DNA from: a virus
Length of the DNA: 64,000 nucleotides
Reading direction: 5' to 3' (one strand)
Virus record (IMG/VR): IMGVR_UViG_3300043424_000108
Span: 17,370-81,369 of that record
The position numbers and the translations under genes were made by a program. This document shows, one piece after another, positions 45,600 through 54,776 of this stretch. The notes beneath the pieces were generated by a model. It worked only from the letters and a program-made list of their open reading frames with translations, was not told the DNA's origin and did not search any database. The first letter of the stretch is position 1, and each line of letters opens with the position of its first letter.

Positions 45600-47465
45600 T
45601 TATACTTTATAGGTGTTGCCGCCTAGTACAATTTCTAAAGAGTCACCTGCTGAGAAACTCAAAGTTCCTGCAGGATTAACTAAGTAAATCAAAACACTGC
45701 CTCCAGACAAAGCTGCAAGACCTTGAGCAACTGCTGTAGGAATTGAAGGAGAAGCTGCAGTGTAAGTATAGATTGCTACATGGAAGTACTCAGGATTAGT
45801 GTTTACATAACCAGCAGGAATATCCAAGAAATCAATCAACTGATGGTGTGCCCAGCTAGTAGATCCAGTAATTTGTACTGCAAATGTTCCAGAGATAGTC
45901 ACCATACCATTTACTCTGTGCAACTTAGGTAAGCTTCCAATTGAGTATCTAGTAGAAGGAACAACACTCATATTAGAAACAGTCCTAGGAGTAGTTATTC
46001 CTGTAGTGATACTTGAACCTGCTACTTCTAAGTTTACAGTAATGTCAGAAGCATTGTTTGCACGTGTGATTGCTACAGTACCTGCTGAAGAAGTAAAGAT
46101 AAGTTCTTTGTTTACATACTCAGATCCATTCCAGAACAAACTGTGGTATGCTGCAGGAGAAGTAGAAGTTACATCAGCCAAAGAGCTAATAGAACAACTA
46201 TTCAACTGAGAGCAAGTAAAGCGAACTCCTGAAGCCAAAGACACATTCAAACCATCAGAATCACTTGATGCTGTAAAGTCAGAAGCATTCAACTTCATCT
46301 TAAGTCTTCCCAATGTAGCAACAATCTTAGTTAACTGGTTAGAAAGAGTATCAGAAGTGTTAGTGTAGTTGAATGTATAACCGTAGTAAGGAGTAGTTCC
46401 AAAGTTAGTAGCCCAAGTTAAAGTGTAGTTTGTAGCTGGAATAGAAGCCAATGCTGTATTGATAGAACAGATTTGACTAGTAAACAAGATAGCTGCTGCA
46501 CTCAAAGTACTTGTAGCAGAACCTCCTGTGATACAAGAAGTATCAATAGAAGCAGGTACTGCACTACCACCTGAGATATAAGTCTTAAGATTATTAGCGT
46601 TTGTAGTTACTGCAGTTACGTTTGCATCTGTAGTTGTTTTAATAGAACAAACGTTAGTGATTACCCAATCAAACCAAGTCTGCAAATCAGCAGTAGTTGA
46701 AGGCGCAGTAGTAAAGCAAGAAGCGGTTACTCCTGTCAAATCTAACTGAGCATTAATGCTGCAGAGTCTGTTACCATATGCAGTCAAAATCTGACCAAGA
46801 GTAGAAACTCCAGAAGTCAATGACACACAACTAGGTACTGTAAATGCAGGAGTCTCTAATGCAGTAGTGCGAGTATTCAAAGAACACAAGGCACTTGCAG
46901 TAGATTCTACAAACTGTTGAGCAGTTGTAATAGCTGTACCAATACCTGTCAATGCTCCTCCTACTCTCAAACAACTGTATGAGTATGCAGAGTAGTCAAG
47001 ACCTGAAGCAGTCAAGTTACAGATACGTTGGTGTAGATTAGATACTACGCTGTCTAAGTTAGCTCCATTAGCAATAATAGCTGCAAGAGTTGTTACTTGC
47101 AAAGTCAAATCATTTGCTGGAGAAGCTCCACCCAAAAGAGTTCCTGCTACTGTAAGAAAGTTTCCTACTGTATAACCTGAACCTCCGCTAAGAACAACTA
47201 CTGTATAAACGTTAGAACCAGGAGTACGTGTAACTTTTACAGAAGCTCCTGAACCTGATCCTCCTGTAGGAGATACAGTGTATTCAGTTACTACTGAGGG
47301 ACTCAAAGCTAAGCCTGCTTTGCTTACAGTGCCAATAGCTCCTACTCCACAGAATAAAGGCAAACCAGAGTAAGTAATACACTTACCGTAGTTAGTTGAT
47401 AAACACCCTACTGAATCACAAGGAGTGTTTGTATATGTTCCGAAACAATCAAGACAAGTAGACAT
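45600..47465 (-). CDS. Cys-repeat fibre protein (head or tail fibre)
   Basis: The 621-residue protein (ATG at 47465; an in-frame TTG lies 9 bases earlier) has five repeats marked by ICN149, LCS194, LCS235, VCS273 and ICS333, each followed by a second Cys in between (165, 213, 250, 311). The repeats are Ser/Thr/Ala-rich with heptad-like hydrophobics, as in trimeric fibres. The last part has a SSLADVTSTSPA and LFWNGSEYVN stretch typical of fibre shafts, then a beta-rich tip. It is probably a virion fibre; whether it sits on head or tail cannot be told. Confidence 0.72.
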   Translation of the reverse strand: MSTCLDCFGTYTNTPCDSVGCLSTNYGKCITYSGLPLFCGVGAIGTVSKAGLALSPSVVTEYTVSPTGGSGSGASVKVTRTPGSNVYTVVVLSGGSGYTVGNFLTVAGTLLGGASPANDLTLQVTTLAAIIANGANLDSVVSNLHQRICNLTASGLDYSAYSYSCLRVGGALTGIGTAITTAQQFVESTASALCSLNTRTTALETPAFTVPSCVSLTSGVSTLGQILTAYGNRLCSINAQLDLTGVTASCFTTAPSTTADLQTWFDWVITNVCSIKTTTDANVTAVTTNANNLKTYISGGSAVPASIDTSCITGGSATSTLSAAAILFTSQICSINTALASIPATNYTLTWATNFGTTPYYGYTFNYTNTSDTLSNQLTKIVATLGRLKMKLNASDFTASSDSDGLNVSLASGVRFTCSQLNSCSISSLADVTSTSPAAYHSLFWNGSEYVNKELIFTSSAGTVAITRANNASDITVNLEVAGSSITTGITTPRTVSNMSVVPSTRYSIGSLPKLHRVNGMVTISGTFAVQITGSTSWAHHQLIDFLDIPAGYVNTNPEYFHVAIYTYTAASPSIPTAVAQGLAALSGGSVLIYLVNPAGTLSFSAGDSLEIVLGGNTYKV

Positions 47466-47467
47466 AA

Positions 47468-47974
47468 TTAGCAAATTTTCTCAATAATGGCGTTTAACAA
47501 ATCTTTTAAAGTTAAAATAGGGTGATTTAAATTATCACAGTATGTAGTCAAACAACCTAAATTTATTTTGTCATCTAAAGGAAGATCTAACCAATGAATG
47601 TTTCCACTATTAGTGTTGATGTTTCCTGCAGATAAATAATTCATACGAGAACGTAGTTCACAAATAACTCCTACCAACTTAATAACTACATCAGCAGAGT
47701 AGTACTTATCATCCTTTACTGTTACTCCTGTCATTGAGATAACTGGGGTAGTACCACAAGCAGTGTTAGCTGCATCAAAAGTAGTTTTATCTAAACCTAC
47801 TCGTGTGTCTAGATTTACTACCTTATCATCCAACAACTTAAGCAAGTCATTCAAGTAAGGATCACAAGAATCAAAGGAATCAATCAGACCTCCTGTAGTA
47901 GGAGTACCTGTATACTTTACGCACCCAGAAGGAACGATTTCTACGCAGTTGTTATTGGGGCAGCAGTTAGTCAT
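47468..47974 (-). CDS. short Cys-rich fibre-associated protein
   Basis: The 168-residue protein starts with MTNCCPNNNC, has a helical middle (LNDLLKLLDDKVVNLDTRV) and an ICELRSR motif that resembles the ICN/LCS repeats of the next fibre protein. It is likely to be a partner or base of the fibre. It ends 2 bases before the fibre ATG. No family recognised. Confidence 0.6.
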   Translation of the reverse strand: MTNCCPNNNCVEIVPSGCVKYTGTPTTGGLIDSFDSCDPYLNDLLKLLDDKVVNLDTRVGLDKTTFDAANTACGTTPVISMTGVTVKDDKYYSADVVIKLVGVICELRSRMNYLSAGNINTNSGNIHWLDLPLDDKINLGCLTTYCDNLNHPILTLKDLLNAIIEKIC

Positions 47975-47978
47975 TGTT

Positions 47979-48167
47979 TTAAAGTTTAATTTTCAAGGTT
48001 GCTTGTGTGTCGCAATCTAGACAATCAGCATACTTAAGGAAGCGTGCTAATGCTCTAGACTTTTTGTAATAGGGTTTTGTCAAGTACTTGATATGCTGCA
48101 ACTCTTTGTAGGCAGCATTAGCAAGTTTTTTCTTAACAGTCAAGCTCAATTCGTTTGAGTAGGTCAT
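47979..48167 (-). CDS. small basic helical protein
   Basis: The frame opens at 48218, but that start would overlap the previous gene by 86 bases; the ATG at 48167 (MTYSNELSLTVKK) overlaps it by 35 and gives 62 residues. The product is basic and helical with a CLDC pair near the end. It is placed between two virion-type genes, 4 bases before the next. No family recognised. Confidence 0.55.
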   Translation of the reverse strand: MTYSNELSLTVKKKLANAAYKELQHIKYLTKPYYKKSRALARFLKYADCLDCDTQATLKIKL

Positions 48168-48639
48168 CGGCTTTCTTATATAATTCAGTAGCTTTTGCAG
48201 GGTTGCATAAGTCAGCATGTGCCTCAGCTCCCTTCAACAAAAACTCAATTTTGTCCAAGTAATAAAGTGTCTTCTCATCCTCACAGCAGTCTACATACTT
48301 AGCCCACTGTACGCCTAGACGACAATCAATCTTACAAGTCCTCAAATGATAACGAGTGTTAACTCCTGTATCAGGACAAGTAGTAATGGTTAATGTATAA
48401 ACGCCATCAGGTAAAGCTGTAAAGCCAGTAGTAGCCGAAGTAGTAAATCCAAAGTTGTAAGAATTAAATACATTGATCTCACCAATAGTGTAATCAAAGG
48501 TAAATGGATTATCATACCCTGGTACTGAGATAGAGATCTCTGCTGTATCAGGAGCTAATGGGTATACTGATGTATCAAGGATTGACAAGTAAGCGCAATC
48601 CTTTGCTTTAAGTGCTTCTAAGTTGAGTTGTACGTTCAT
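48133..48639 (-). CDS. virion-type protein with beta domain and helical Cys-rich end
   Basis: The 168-residue protein has an N-terminal beta domain of about 95 residues (SISVPGYDNPFTFDYTIG) and a C-terminal helical part with CC and several Cys residues (YVDCCEDEK). The build suggests a connector between a capsid-bound domain and a helical bundle, as seen in head-fibre bases. This is inference from layout. A terminator of the preceding gene lies just upstream. Confidence 0.6.
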   Translation of the reverse strand: MNVQLNLEALKAKDCAYLSILDTSVYPLAPDTAEISISVPGYDNPFTFDYTIGEINVFNSYNFGFTTSATTGFTALPDGVYTLTITTCPDTGVNTRYHLRTCKIDCRLGVQWAKYVDCCEDEKTLYYLDKIEFLLKGAEAHADLCNPAKATELYKKADDLLKRIELDC

Positions 48640-48646
48640 AGTTTTT

Positions 48647-48676
48647 AAAAAGGGGGGAGTATTACCTCCCCCTTTT
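48647..48676 (-). terminator. terminator after the 98-residue gene
   Basis: GGGGGAG/CTCCCCC stem with a short loop; A tract on the left becomes a T run on the minus strand after the stem. It follows the stop at 48686 by 10 bases. Confidence 0.85.
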
Positions 48677-48685
48677 ATTTAGTGA

Positions 48686-48982
48686 TTAGTGAAGGGCTGT
48701 CCAAGCACTACCGTCCCAAACTTTAACTTTGTTCAGAGTAGTATCGTATGCCAAGGTACCTTCTGGCTTAGTAGTCAATGCAGCTAAGTCTGTAGTGCTG
48801 TAAGACAAAAGAGTAATGGTAGAATTGTTAACTGTTCCATAAGCAAAAGTTTTGTCGCAGCAAGTAGAGCTACTAGACAAAACCTTCAGGATAAATTTTA
48901 CAAGTGATTTCCCAGGACCTTTGCCAGAAGCATTTTCCAAGGGTTCACTGAATGTTCCAGGTTTTAGAGTGATATCTTTCAT
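48686..48982 (-). CDS. small capsid-associated protein with WDGSAW tail
   Basis: The 98-residue protein ends PEGTLAYDTTLNKVKVWDG then SAWTAL. This type of ending is common at the C-terminus of phage head and tail decoration proteins and is also found on the next larger protein (49048-50232). The N-terminus is Lys/Gly-rich with a CC pair near 41. Own terminator on each side suggests separate, strong expression. Likely a virion surface or decoration protein. Confidence 0.6.
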   Translation of the reverse strand: MKDITLKPGTFSEPLENASGKGPGKSLVKFILKVLSSSSTCCDKTFAYGTVNNSTITLLSYSTTDLAALTTKPEGTLAYDTTLNKVKVWDGSAWTALH

Positions 48983-49005
48983 TTTGATTTAAGTTAATAG
49001 GTTAG

Positions 49006-49032
49006 AAAAAGTGGGGGAGTAAGTTCCCCCAC
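49006..49032 (-). terminator. terminator after the 394-residue capsid-associated gene
   Basis: GTGGGGG/CCCCCAC perfect 7-base stem with an 8-base loop, then a run of five T on the minus strand. Confidence 0.87.
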
Positions 49033-49047
49033 TAAATCTTAAGTTAA

Positions 49048-50232
49048 TTAGACTGTTACGTCCCAAGCTGAACCATCCCAAACGTTGAACAAACCAGTAG
49101 TAGTGTTATAGATAACAGTTCCTATAGGCATGCCAGTCAAGGCATCACGTTGAGTAGTAGTGTAGCTATTTACAGTCAACTGAGAGCTAAACAAGTTATT
49201 GATAAATACTTCAATAGCAGCGGCATTAGCACTTCCAGTTTCAACCAAAATAATCACAGAATGAGTGTTTTGAGTCTTCTTCTCAAAACCTACTGGAGAA
49301 TCTTCCAAATAAGTGATTTCGTACATAGTAAAACCGCTAGCAGCAGTATAGGTAGGTACGTAGAAAAATTTGTTAGCATCCTCGTTGTAGATAGGATTCC
49401 AGTAGTAGCGAGCTTCAGCAACAGCAGGCAAGTTGTTAGTGAAGTAGTTACGCTCCATTTCAGCCATAGCTGCTTTAGCACCTACTGGGTATTTAACAGG
49501 AGTAGTGTAAGTGATAGTCCAAGCAGCGCAAGAATCTTCGATGTCGAAATCTTGAGTGTTGTAAGGACCAGCATGTACATGAGCCTTGAAACGTACCAAG
49601 TTGAATACGTAAGGAACTGCATCAGGAACACAAGCGTTTCCGAATTCATCCAAAGCCTTACCTACCAACTTAACACCGTAGTTAGAACCGCTAGATACCA
49701 AAGAAGCAACTACATACTTGCTCAACAAAGGAGAAGCGTTGATCTTGTTAACAATAGCAGTCATGTAAGTAGATGCAGACAAAGCATCGCAGTCACCACC
49801 ACAATCAGAGCAGCAAGCAGTTTTAACTACTACTGACTCTTGGATCATTGGCTGGTAAATGCCTTTGCTCCAGTACTCGTCAATTTTCAAAGTAACAACG
49901 TACTCTTCGTCACATTTGAAAACAGGAGTAGCAGCAGAAGCTTCATCCCAACCCAAATAAGAAACTTGCTGAGTTACAGTCAAGTCAGGACTAGTCTTTA
50001 CTACAGACAAAATGTTGCTCTGTTTGATAACACTAGTTTTGAAAGTACCGTATTTGTTGTTGGTACCTGTTCCGAAAACCAATTTAAAAGCATCGGGAGT
50101 AGAAGGAGTAGCACCCAAGTTAGAGTTGCCATCAGCGTCAAAAGCAGCAATAGTCTTTTCAGCCATTGCATAAGTACTTGTAGCAGCAGAGATTGCGCTA
50201 GGTACGAAGATTTGTGTGATCTTGTGATTCAT
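49048..50232 (-). CDS. capsid-associated / auxiliary virion protein with WDGSAW tail
   Basis: The 394-residue protein has a beta-rich body with an ACCSDCGGDCD Cys cluster near residue 140-150, a helical segment (MAEMERNYF) and a C-terminal end GTVIYNTTTGLFNVWDG then SAW, like the gene next to it. Its GC is higher than its neighbours, as for the major capsid gene, which often goes with very high expression. In the conserved crAss-like order an auxiliary capsid protein lies in this area. Assignment by order and composition. Confidence 0.65.
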   Translation of the reverse strand: MNHKITQIFVPSAISAATSTYAMAEKTIAAFDADGNSNLGATPSTPDAFKLVFGTGTNNKYGTFKTSVIKQSNILSVVKTSPDLTVTQQVSYLGWDEASAATPVFKCDEEYVVTLKIDEYWSKGIYQPMIQESVVVKTACCSDCGGDCDALSASTYMTAIVNKINASPLLSKYVVASLVSSGSNYGVKLVGKALDEFGNACVPDAVPYVFNLVRFKAHVHAGPYNTQDFDIEDSCAAWTITYTTPVKYPVGAKAAMAEMERNYFTNNLPAVAEARYYWNPIYNEDANKFFYVPTYTAASGFTMYEITYLEDSPVGFEKKTQNTHSVIILVETGSANAAAIEVFINNLFSSQLTVNSYTTTQRDALTGMPIGTVIYNTTTGLFNVWDGSAWDVTV

Positions 50233-50243
50233 AGTTTTATATT

Positions 50244-50960
50244 TTATTCATTATTTTTGTTTAAACGATCTTCAGCAAACACTGCCTGAGCCTGGTTGTC
50301 CGTAGATTGAGCAGCAAACTTTACAGCTAAATCGACTAGGTCTGACTTAGCATACTCAGGGAGTTCTGAGTCTTGATTCTTAGATGTTGTTCCGTCAAAC
50401 TTAACGTAGCCCTCTACATCTATATTGAGGGGATAACGTAAGTACGTCATAAACACTTTTTGAATCTGAAACTTACTATCAGTATAGACGGTCAAATTAT
50501 CGTTCCCCAGTGTGGCTATAGTTGTTCTCCACTCAAACGAAGGGTTGTAATTTGCATCTAGATACTTAGTGGTAAGTTCTCCATGTCTAATTAAGTCTAC
50601 AGTTATTGGCTCAACACAAGTGCCGTTTTTAGCCATAGCATAAGACGAAATGTAGAACATATAGTTTGCTGCATCTTTCAGTGAACAATCATATCCGACA
50701 TGAAAGAGATCATTTGTTTTTATTGGCTTTAAGGGAACATTGCTTTCCTTCAGAACCTGAAGATCATCAATCCGTTTCCTTATTGAATCGTACCCTACCT
50801 TATAAACATTGTTAGGATTAATCTTTGTCTTAACCCAGCTGATCTGAGCCTTGTTGAGGTAAACTATAATATCTTCAATCGGGATATCAATGTTATCCTG
50901 ACGGTTGATTTTATTTAAAGTTAGTTTAAACTCATAGATGAGTTCCTCAACAGGGATCAT
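50244..50960 (-). CDS. head-tail adaptor / ring protein
   Basis: The 238-residue protein has an N-terminal helical part (MIPVEELIYEFKLTLNKI) with IEDIIVYLNKAQISWV, a middle beta part and a C-terminal helix set (SDLVDLAVKFAAQSTDNQ). This is the usual look of portal-adaptor proteins and of the ring protein following the capsid genes in crAss-like phages. No catalytic motif. It ends 12 bases before the auxiliary capsid gene. Confidence 0.6.
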   Translation of the reverse strand: MIPVEELIYEFKLTLNKINRQDNIDIPIEDIIVYLNKAQISWVKTKINPNNVYKVGYDSIRKRIDDLQVLKESNVPLKPIKTNDLFHVGYDCSLKDAANYMFYISSYAMAKNGTCVEPITVDLIRHGELTTKYLDANYNPSFEWRTTIATLGNDNLTVYTDSKFQIQKVFMTYLRYPLNIDVEGYVKFDGTTSKNQDSELPEYAKSDLVDLAVKFAAQSTDNQAQAVFAEDRLNKNNE

Positions 50961-50977
50961 ATCAGTTATTTAGTTTA

Positions 50978-51916
50978 TTATAGAGCGTCAATTCGTGCTT
51001 TGTTCTTTAGTTTTTCCTTAAAGGCTGTGTACTCTTCAGTGTTCTTAGGATCTGCCAAGAAAAGTTCAAACTCTTCAATTGACTTAGACCACACATGCTC
51101 ACCTTCGTATACAATAGAACCTTTAATTCTAACTATGTTTTTATCTACTAGATCTCTAACTAGAGACTTAACATCTAACAAGTCATCACTATAAGCCATG
51201 ATTCTGTTAAACTGTTCGATAGGGTCTCTATCTAGAGCAGAGGCAGGTGTACGGAGGAACTCGTCTACTGCATTGTAAACTTCTTCTTCTGTAGCATCCA
51301 TAGGCAAACCTAAGCCGATAAGTTTCTGAACCTTCTTACGCTTGCTTGCAGTCATCTTATCCAGAGATGCAATAGCGCTGTTGATCTTCTTCTTACGCTC
51401 AAAGGTTGTCTTGGTTTCAACATCACCATTGTAAACGTAGAACTTTACAATTGATGTATCAACCTTACCACTTTCTATGTCATCCATAGAGGCAGCAACC
51501 ATATCAGTTTCCATTAACCAATAGAAGTTGATTGCGTCTCTTGGATTCTCCATATTGAAGAGGTTGTCACCGTCTTCTAGGGTATAGCCATTTTCTTTGA
51601 TTTCGTCATAGAACGTACTGTTAGGCAACAAGGACTCGTCTAGGATAGACTCGTAGTATTCTCTAAGTTGTGTAACTCTTTGAATCTCTTGCTCTCTAAC
51701 TTTTAGGTCTAAGATTCCACGGAACTTTGGAGAGTTCTCGTCTAATCCTGTCCGAATTACTCCACGTGAATCAACTCGTGGGAAAAATTTTCTTACTGTT
51801 CCTGGAATGAAGTTATATCCATTCTGGTACAATGAACCCTCTAAGGTGCGCATGCTAGATGGTTGACGTTTGAAGGGACGAATAATACGCACTCCCTGTG
51901 CTATTTGTTTACTCAT
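50978..51916 (-). CDS. conserved structural protein next to the major capsid gene
   Basis: The 312-residue protein is basic at the N-terminus (IIRPFKRQPSS), then mostly helical with many charged residues and an acidic Asp/Glu region around 140-155. It lies directly after the major capsid gene, where crAss-like phages encode a conserved protein of about this size. It may bind to the capsid or act in assembly; nothing more can be read from the sequence. It starts after a hairpin that separates it from the capsid gene. Confidence 0.6.
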   Translation of the reverse strand: MSKQIAQGVRIIRPFKRQPSSMRTLEGSLYQNGYNFIPGTVRKFFPRVDSRGVIRTGLDENSPKFRGILDLKVREQEIQRVTQLREYYESILDESLLPNSTFYDEIKENGYTLEDGDNLFNMENPRDAINFYWLMETDMVAASMDDIESGKVDTSIVKFYVYNGDVETKTTFERKKKINSAIASLDKMTASKRKKVQKLIGLGLPMDATEEEVYNAVDEFLRTPASALDRDPIEQFNRIMAYSDDLLDVKSLVRDLVDKNIVRIKGSIVYEGEHVWSKSIEEFELFLADPKNTEEYTAFKEKLKNKARIDAL

Positions 51917-51956
51917 TTGGTTTGGTTTTGGTTTTAGTTCTAACTTTATCTAATTA

Positions 51957-51980
51957 GGAGGGGGCTATTAAACCCCCTCC
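51957..51980 (-). terminator. strong hairpin after the major capsid gene
   Basis: GGAGGGGG/CCCCCTCC perfect 8-base stem with an 8-base loop. No T run follows on the minus strand, so it may protect the capsid message 3' end or reduce read-through, not fully terminate. Confidence 0.65.
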
Positions 51981-51995
51981 GTCATAGATTCGCAA

Positions 51996-53519
51996 TTAGA
52001 TGCGAGGGAATTCTTTAATGATTACAGTCTTGGTAGGATCTTCCAAGAAGATACCACAGAAGTCCTTCATGATGTAGGTACTGTAAGGATCTTTGTTAGC
52101 GATTGATGTCTGTTGAGCACCGAATCCTACTGAACCTGCAATGTACTGGTAGTACATGTTAGGACGAGTAGACAATTTTACCTCACGGATACCAGCGTCT
52201 TCTTGACCACTTACATCCAAGATGATGAAGATTGGAGGAGTCTTCTTGTTAGGACCCAACTCCAAGAAGGTAGCATGCTCGTTCAACTGTTCCAATTCTA
52301 CGAATTCTACAGGACCAGTTTCGGTGGTCATGAAGTGATCGAATTGGAAAGCGTAACCTTGCTTGGTACGATCTTTACCATCCAAGAACTTATCAGCAGA
52401 TACAGTGAAGTTCTGACCGTTGAAGTCTTTGCGGATAGCAGTAGAAGCCAACTCCATACCAGAACGGTTAGTGTAGATCTTCACGCTACGATCTTTAATC
52501 AACACACGGTTGTAGAACAAGTCACCGATAGCAGTACGAATCAAGTTCAAAGAGAATTGACCACGATCGTAGTAGATAACGTTACCCAAGTGCAATTGCT
52601 GCCACAAACCTTGCTTGGCACGAGTAGGACGACCTTTTTCGTCTTTACCGTTACCTTGACGACCCCACATCAAAGTGTTAGCCTTCATACGCAACATTTC
52701 CATACGCAACAAACGAGATACAGTAGGCTCCCAACCAACAATCTTGGTCTTTTCGCCTTCAGCCATAGGATCAGAAACTGAGTAGTAGGTGATATCCATA
52801 GGATTACCAGCTGCGTCAGTTTGCATACCCAATTTGGTAGCATCAGCCCAGTCAGTGATAGTGTGTTCAACACCATACTGTTGCAATACGTCAGCCATTA
52901 CTTCCAAGTTACCATCGAACAATCCCAAGCTAGAGAATGAAGTGGTGTACTCACCCAATACGTTACCGATCTTGAAGTACTCAACTCCTACAGCCAAGAA
53001 ACGAGCATCTACGAAATCAGCAGCAGAAGCGCCAACAGCAGTACACTTGTATTTGAAACCGTTTTGGAATTTCTCTCCCTCAGATACGATCTGGATTTGA
53101 GTCTCTTGCTCGTAGCGGTGAGCAGTTACGATATCGTTTACAACGAATACGTTCTTGTCAAACACCAATTCGAATACAGAACCATCTCTACCAGGATTAG
53201 AAGCAGAAGTACCGATGATGATTTTAGGCAACTCAGCACGCTTCTTGATTTTGTAGGTGAAAACACCGTTAGGATCGTTAACCATGAAAGGCTTACCAGT
53301 CTTCATGACCAAATCCAAAAGGTCGTTCTTGTACAATTTAGTGTCAGTGAAAAGACGGATCATCATTTTGTCATACTGGTCAGGCTTAGTGCGCAACATA
53401 GTTTCAACAAAATTCTTGTCTGTCAATTTACCCAAACCATTCTTAGAATAGAATGAGCTTGTCATGTGAGCGTTAGCTATAACTCTCCCATTAACATGTG
53501 GAATACTTTGATTAGGCAT
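51996..53519 (-). CDS. major capsid protein (HK97-fold, crAss-like)
   Basis: The 507-residue protein starts MPNQSIPHVNGRVIANAHMTSS and has the size and place of the crAss-like major capsid protein: after portal and scaffold genes, with higher GC and uniform codon use suggesting high expression. A stretch with MRTKPDQYDKMMIRLFT-like residues (about 40-60) and a later LEVMADVLQQYG helix fit the N-arm and spine helix of the HK97 fold. No protease-cleavage site can be proved. It lies 32 bases after the scaffold gene and is followed by a strong hairpin. Confidence 0.85.
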   Translation of the reverse strand: MPNQSIPHVNGRVIANAHMTSSFYSKNGLGKLTDKNFVETMLRTKPDQYDKMMIRLFTDTKLYKNDLLDLVMKTGKPFMVNDPNGVFTYKIKKRAELPKIIIGTSASNPGRDGSVFELVFDKNVFVVNDIVTAHRYEQETQIQIVSEGEKFQNGFKYKCTAVGASAADFVDARFLAVGVEYFKIGNVLGEYTTSFSSLGLFDGNLEVMADVLQQYGVEHTITDWADATKLGMQTDAAGNPMDITYYSVSDPMAEGEKTKIVGWEPTVSRLLRMEMLRMKANTLMWGRQGNGKDEKGRPTRAKQGLWQQLHLGNVIYYDRGQFSLNLIRTAIGDLFYNRVLIKDRSVKIYTNRSGMELASTAIRKDFNGQNFTVSADKFLDGKDRTKQGYAFQFDHFMTTETGPVEFVELEQLNEHATFLELGPNKKTPPIFIILDVSGQEDAGIREVKLSTRPNMYYQYIAGSVGFGAQQTSIANKDPYSTYIMKDFCGIFLEDPTKTVIIKEFPRI

Positions 53520-53551
53520 AGTAGTAATTTATTTTTTTTGTTTTTGTGTTT

Positions 53552-54688
53552 TTATTTGAAGTACCTTGAGAATAGGTCGTCATTAGATTTTGAGGGCTTA
53601 GTCGACTTTTTGCTCTTGGTCTTTAAATCATTGAAGAGAGAATTAGTTTCTTCGGTAACAGCTTTTCTTTTTACAGGAGTCAAGTCCAAATCACTCTGAA
53701 CAAGTTTTGCTACAGCTAGAAACTTACTTGGGTCTTCTTGACGCATCTTAGCTAGTTTGTATTCAAACTCACTAATACGCTGACCATTGGGAAGAACGTG
53801 GGGTTTAGAAAGAACAAAGTCAAAAAGCTCACTTGCAGACTGTTCATTGATTGGGTATCCTTCGATAGCTCCAGAAGCAATTGCTCCATCAAGTACGTCA
53901 GCATATAACTGTTCTCTTTCTTCTTCTTTCTGTCTCATCGCCTGTACTCGTGCTTCACTCTCTTGTGCGAGTGCTGCTCTTTCCTGCTGCATCTTCTCTA
54001 CCAGTTTACCATGGTATTTCTGAGAGTATGCTTCTAAGCGATCATTGTCTCTAGCATAGTTAAGTTGATCCGTGATTTCATCTTCGTCCATTCCTGTCTT
54101 AGCTAGATACAAACGGAAAACTCTTTCTTGGTTTGCTTCTACGCTCAAGTCTACATTCTCTACAATCTGTTCATTAGAGAACATCTGTAAGTATTCTTGA
54201 ACAGGGACTTTATTGATGAAGATATCTTCGATCATCTGTACTCCTGCTTCTCCGTAGGTCTCTGTAGCCAACTGCTCTAACTGATTCCATGCTCTGTCTT
54301 CGATGGTTTCATTCATCTTTTCTAAGAACGTTTGTTCAGTCCACTCGATCTCTTCATCCTCATCTACGTTAAGCATTCCTGCTTTTGCAAGACCTTTACC
54401 GAATACTTCGAAGTAGTTTTCTTCTTCGTCATCGTTATCGTCTAGGTCTATTTCTTCTTCCTCTTCTTCCTCTTCTGTAGGAGGAGGCGTAGGAGTCTTA
54501 GGCGGTGTTGGTGGTGTTGGAGGATTATCTAAATCTTCATCTTCCAAAGGATCAAACTCTTCTCCTCCTAGGATATCGGGTTTGATGTTTGCATTGGGAT
54601 CTTCAACAGGAGTATCCAGGTCTAGTGGATCATCTACGGAAAAACTGTCAAAGAACTCTAGATTCTCTAAAGAACTATTAGGTGTCAT
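53552..54688 (-). CDS. acidic scaffold-like protein
   Basis: The 378-residue protein has a Pro/Thr stretch at about 56-70, an acidic run at 72-90, and a long Gln/Glu/Arg-rich coiled coil at about 225-265, with a Lys-rich tail. Acidic, coiled-coil proteins placed between portal and capsid genes are usually scaffolds. No protease motif was found. The promoter at 54709-54738 starts directly before it, so scaffold, capsid and following genes may be made together. Confidence 0.7.
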   Translation of the reverse strand: MTPNSSLENLEFFDSFSVDDPLDLDTPVEDPNANIKPDILGGEEFDPLEDEDLDNPPTPPTPPKTPTPPPTEEEEEEEEIDLDDNDDEEENYFEVFGKGLAKAGMLNVDEDEEIEWTEQTFLEKMNETIEDRAWNQLEQLATETYGEAGVQMIEDIFINKVPVQEYLQMFSNEQIVENVDLSVEANQERVFRLYLAKTGMDEDEITDQLNYARDNDRLEAYSQKYHGKLVEKMQQERAALAQESEARVQAMRQKEEEREQLYADVLDGAIASGAIEGYPINEQSASELFDFVLSKPHVLPNGQRISEFEYKLAKMRQEDPSKFLAVAKLVQSDLDLTPVKRKAVTEETNSLFNDLKTKSKKSTKPSKSNDDLFSRYFK

Positions 54689-54708
54689 AAGGTTAGTTTG
54701 GTTTAATT

Positions 54709-54738
54709 CAAAAGTAATATTTTAAAAAATTAACACAA
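54709..54738 (-). promoter_or_regulatory. Bacteroidota-type promoter for scaffold and capsid genes
   Basis: Minus-strand TTG (54736-54738) and TACTTTTG (54709-54716) are 19 bases apart, about 20 bases before the scaffold ATG. Confidence 0.66.
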
Positions 54739-54776
54739 GAGATTAATAATTTTGGTTATGATATACACATTAAGTT

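Noticed and set aside
49150-49836. 228-residue plus-strand frame
   Set aside because: It lies wholly opposite the 394-residue capsid-associated gene, is Ser/Arg/Val-rich as mirror frames are, and has no promoter or spacing of its own.
52203-52781. 192-residue plus-strand frame opposite the major capsid gene
   Set aside because: Mirror frame of a gene with biased codon use; composition rich in Thr, Gln and Ser without any domain.
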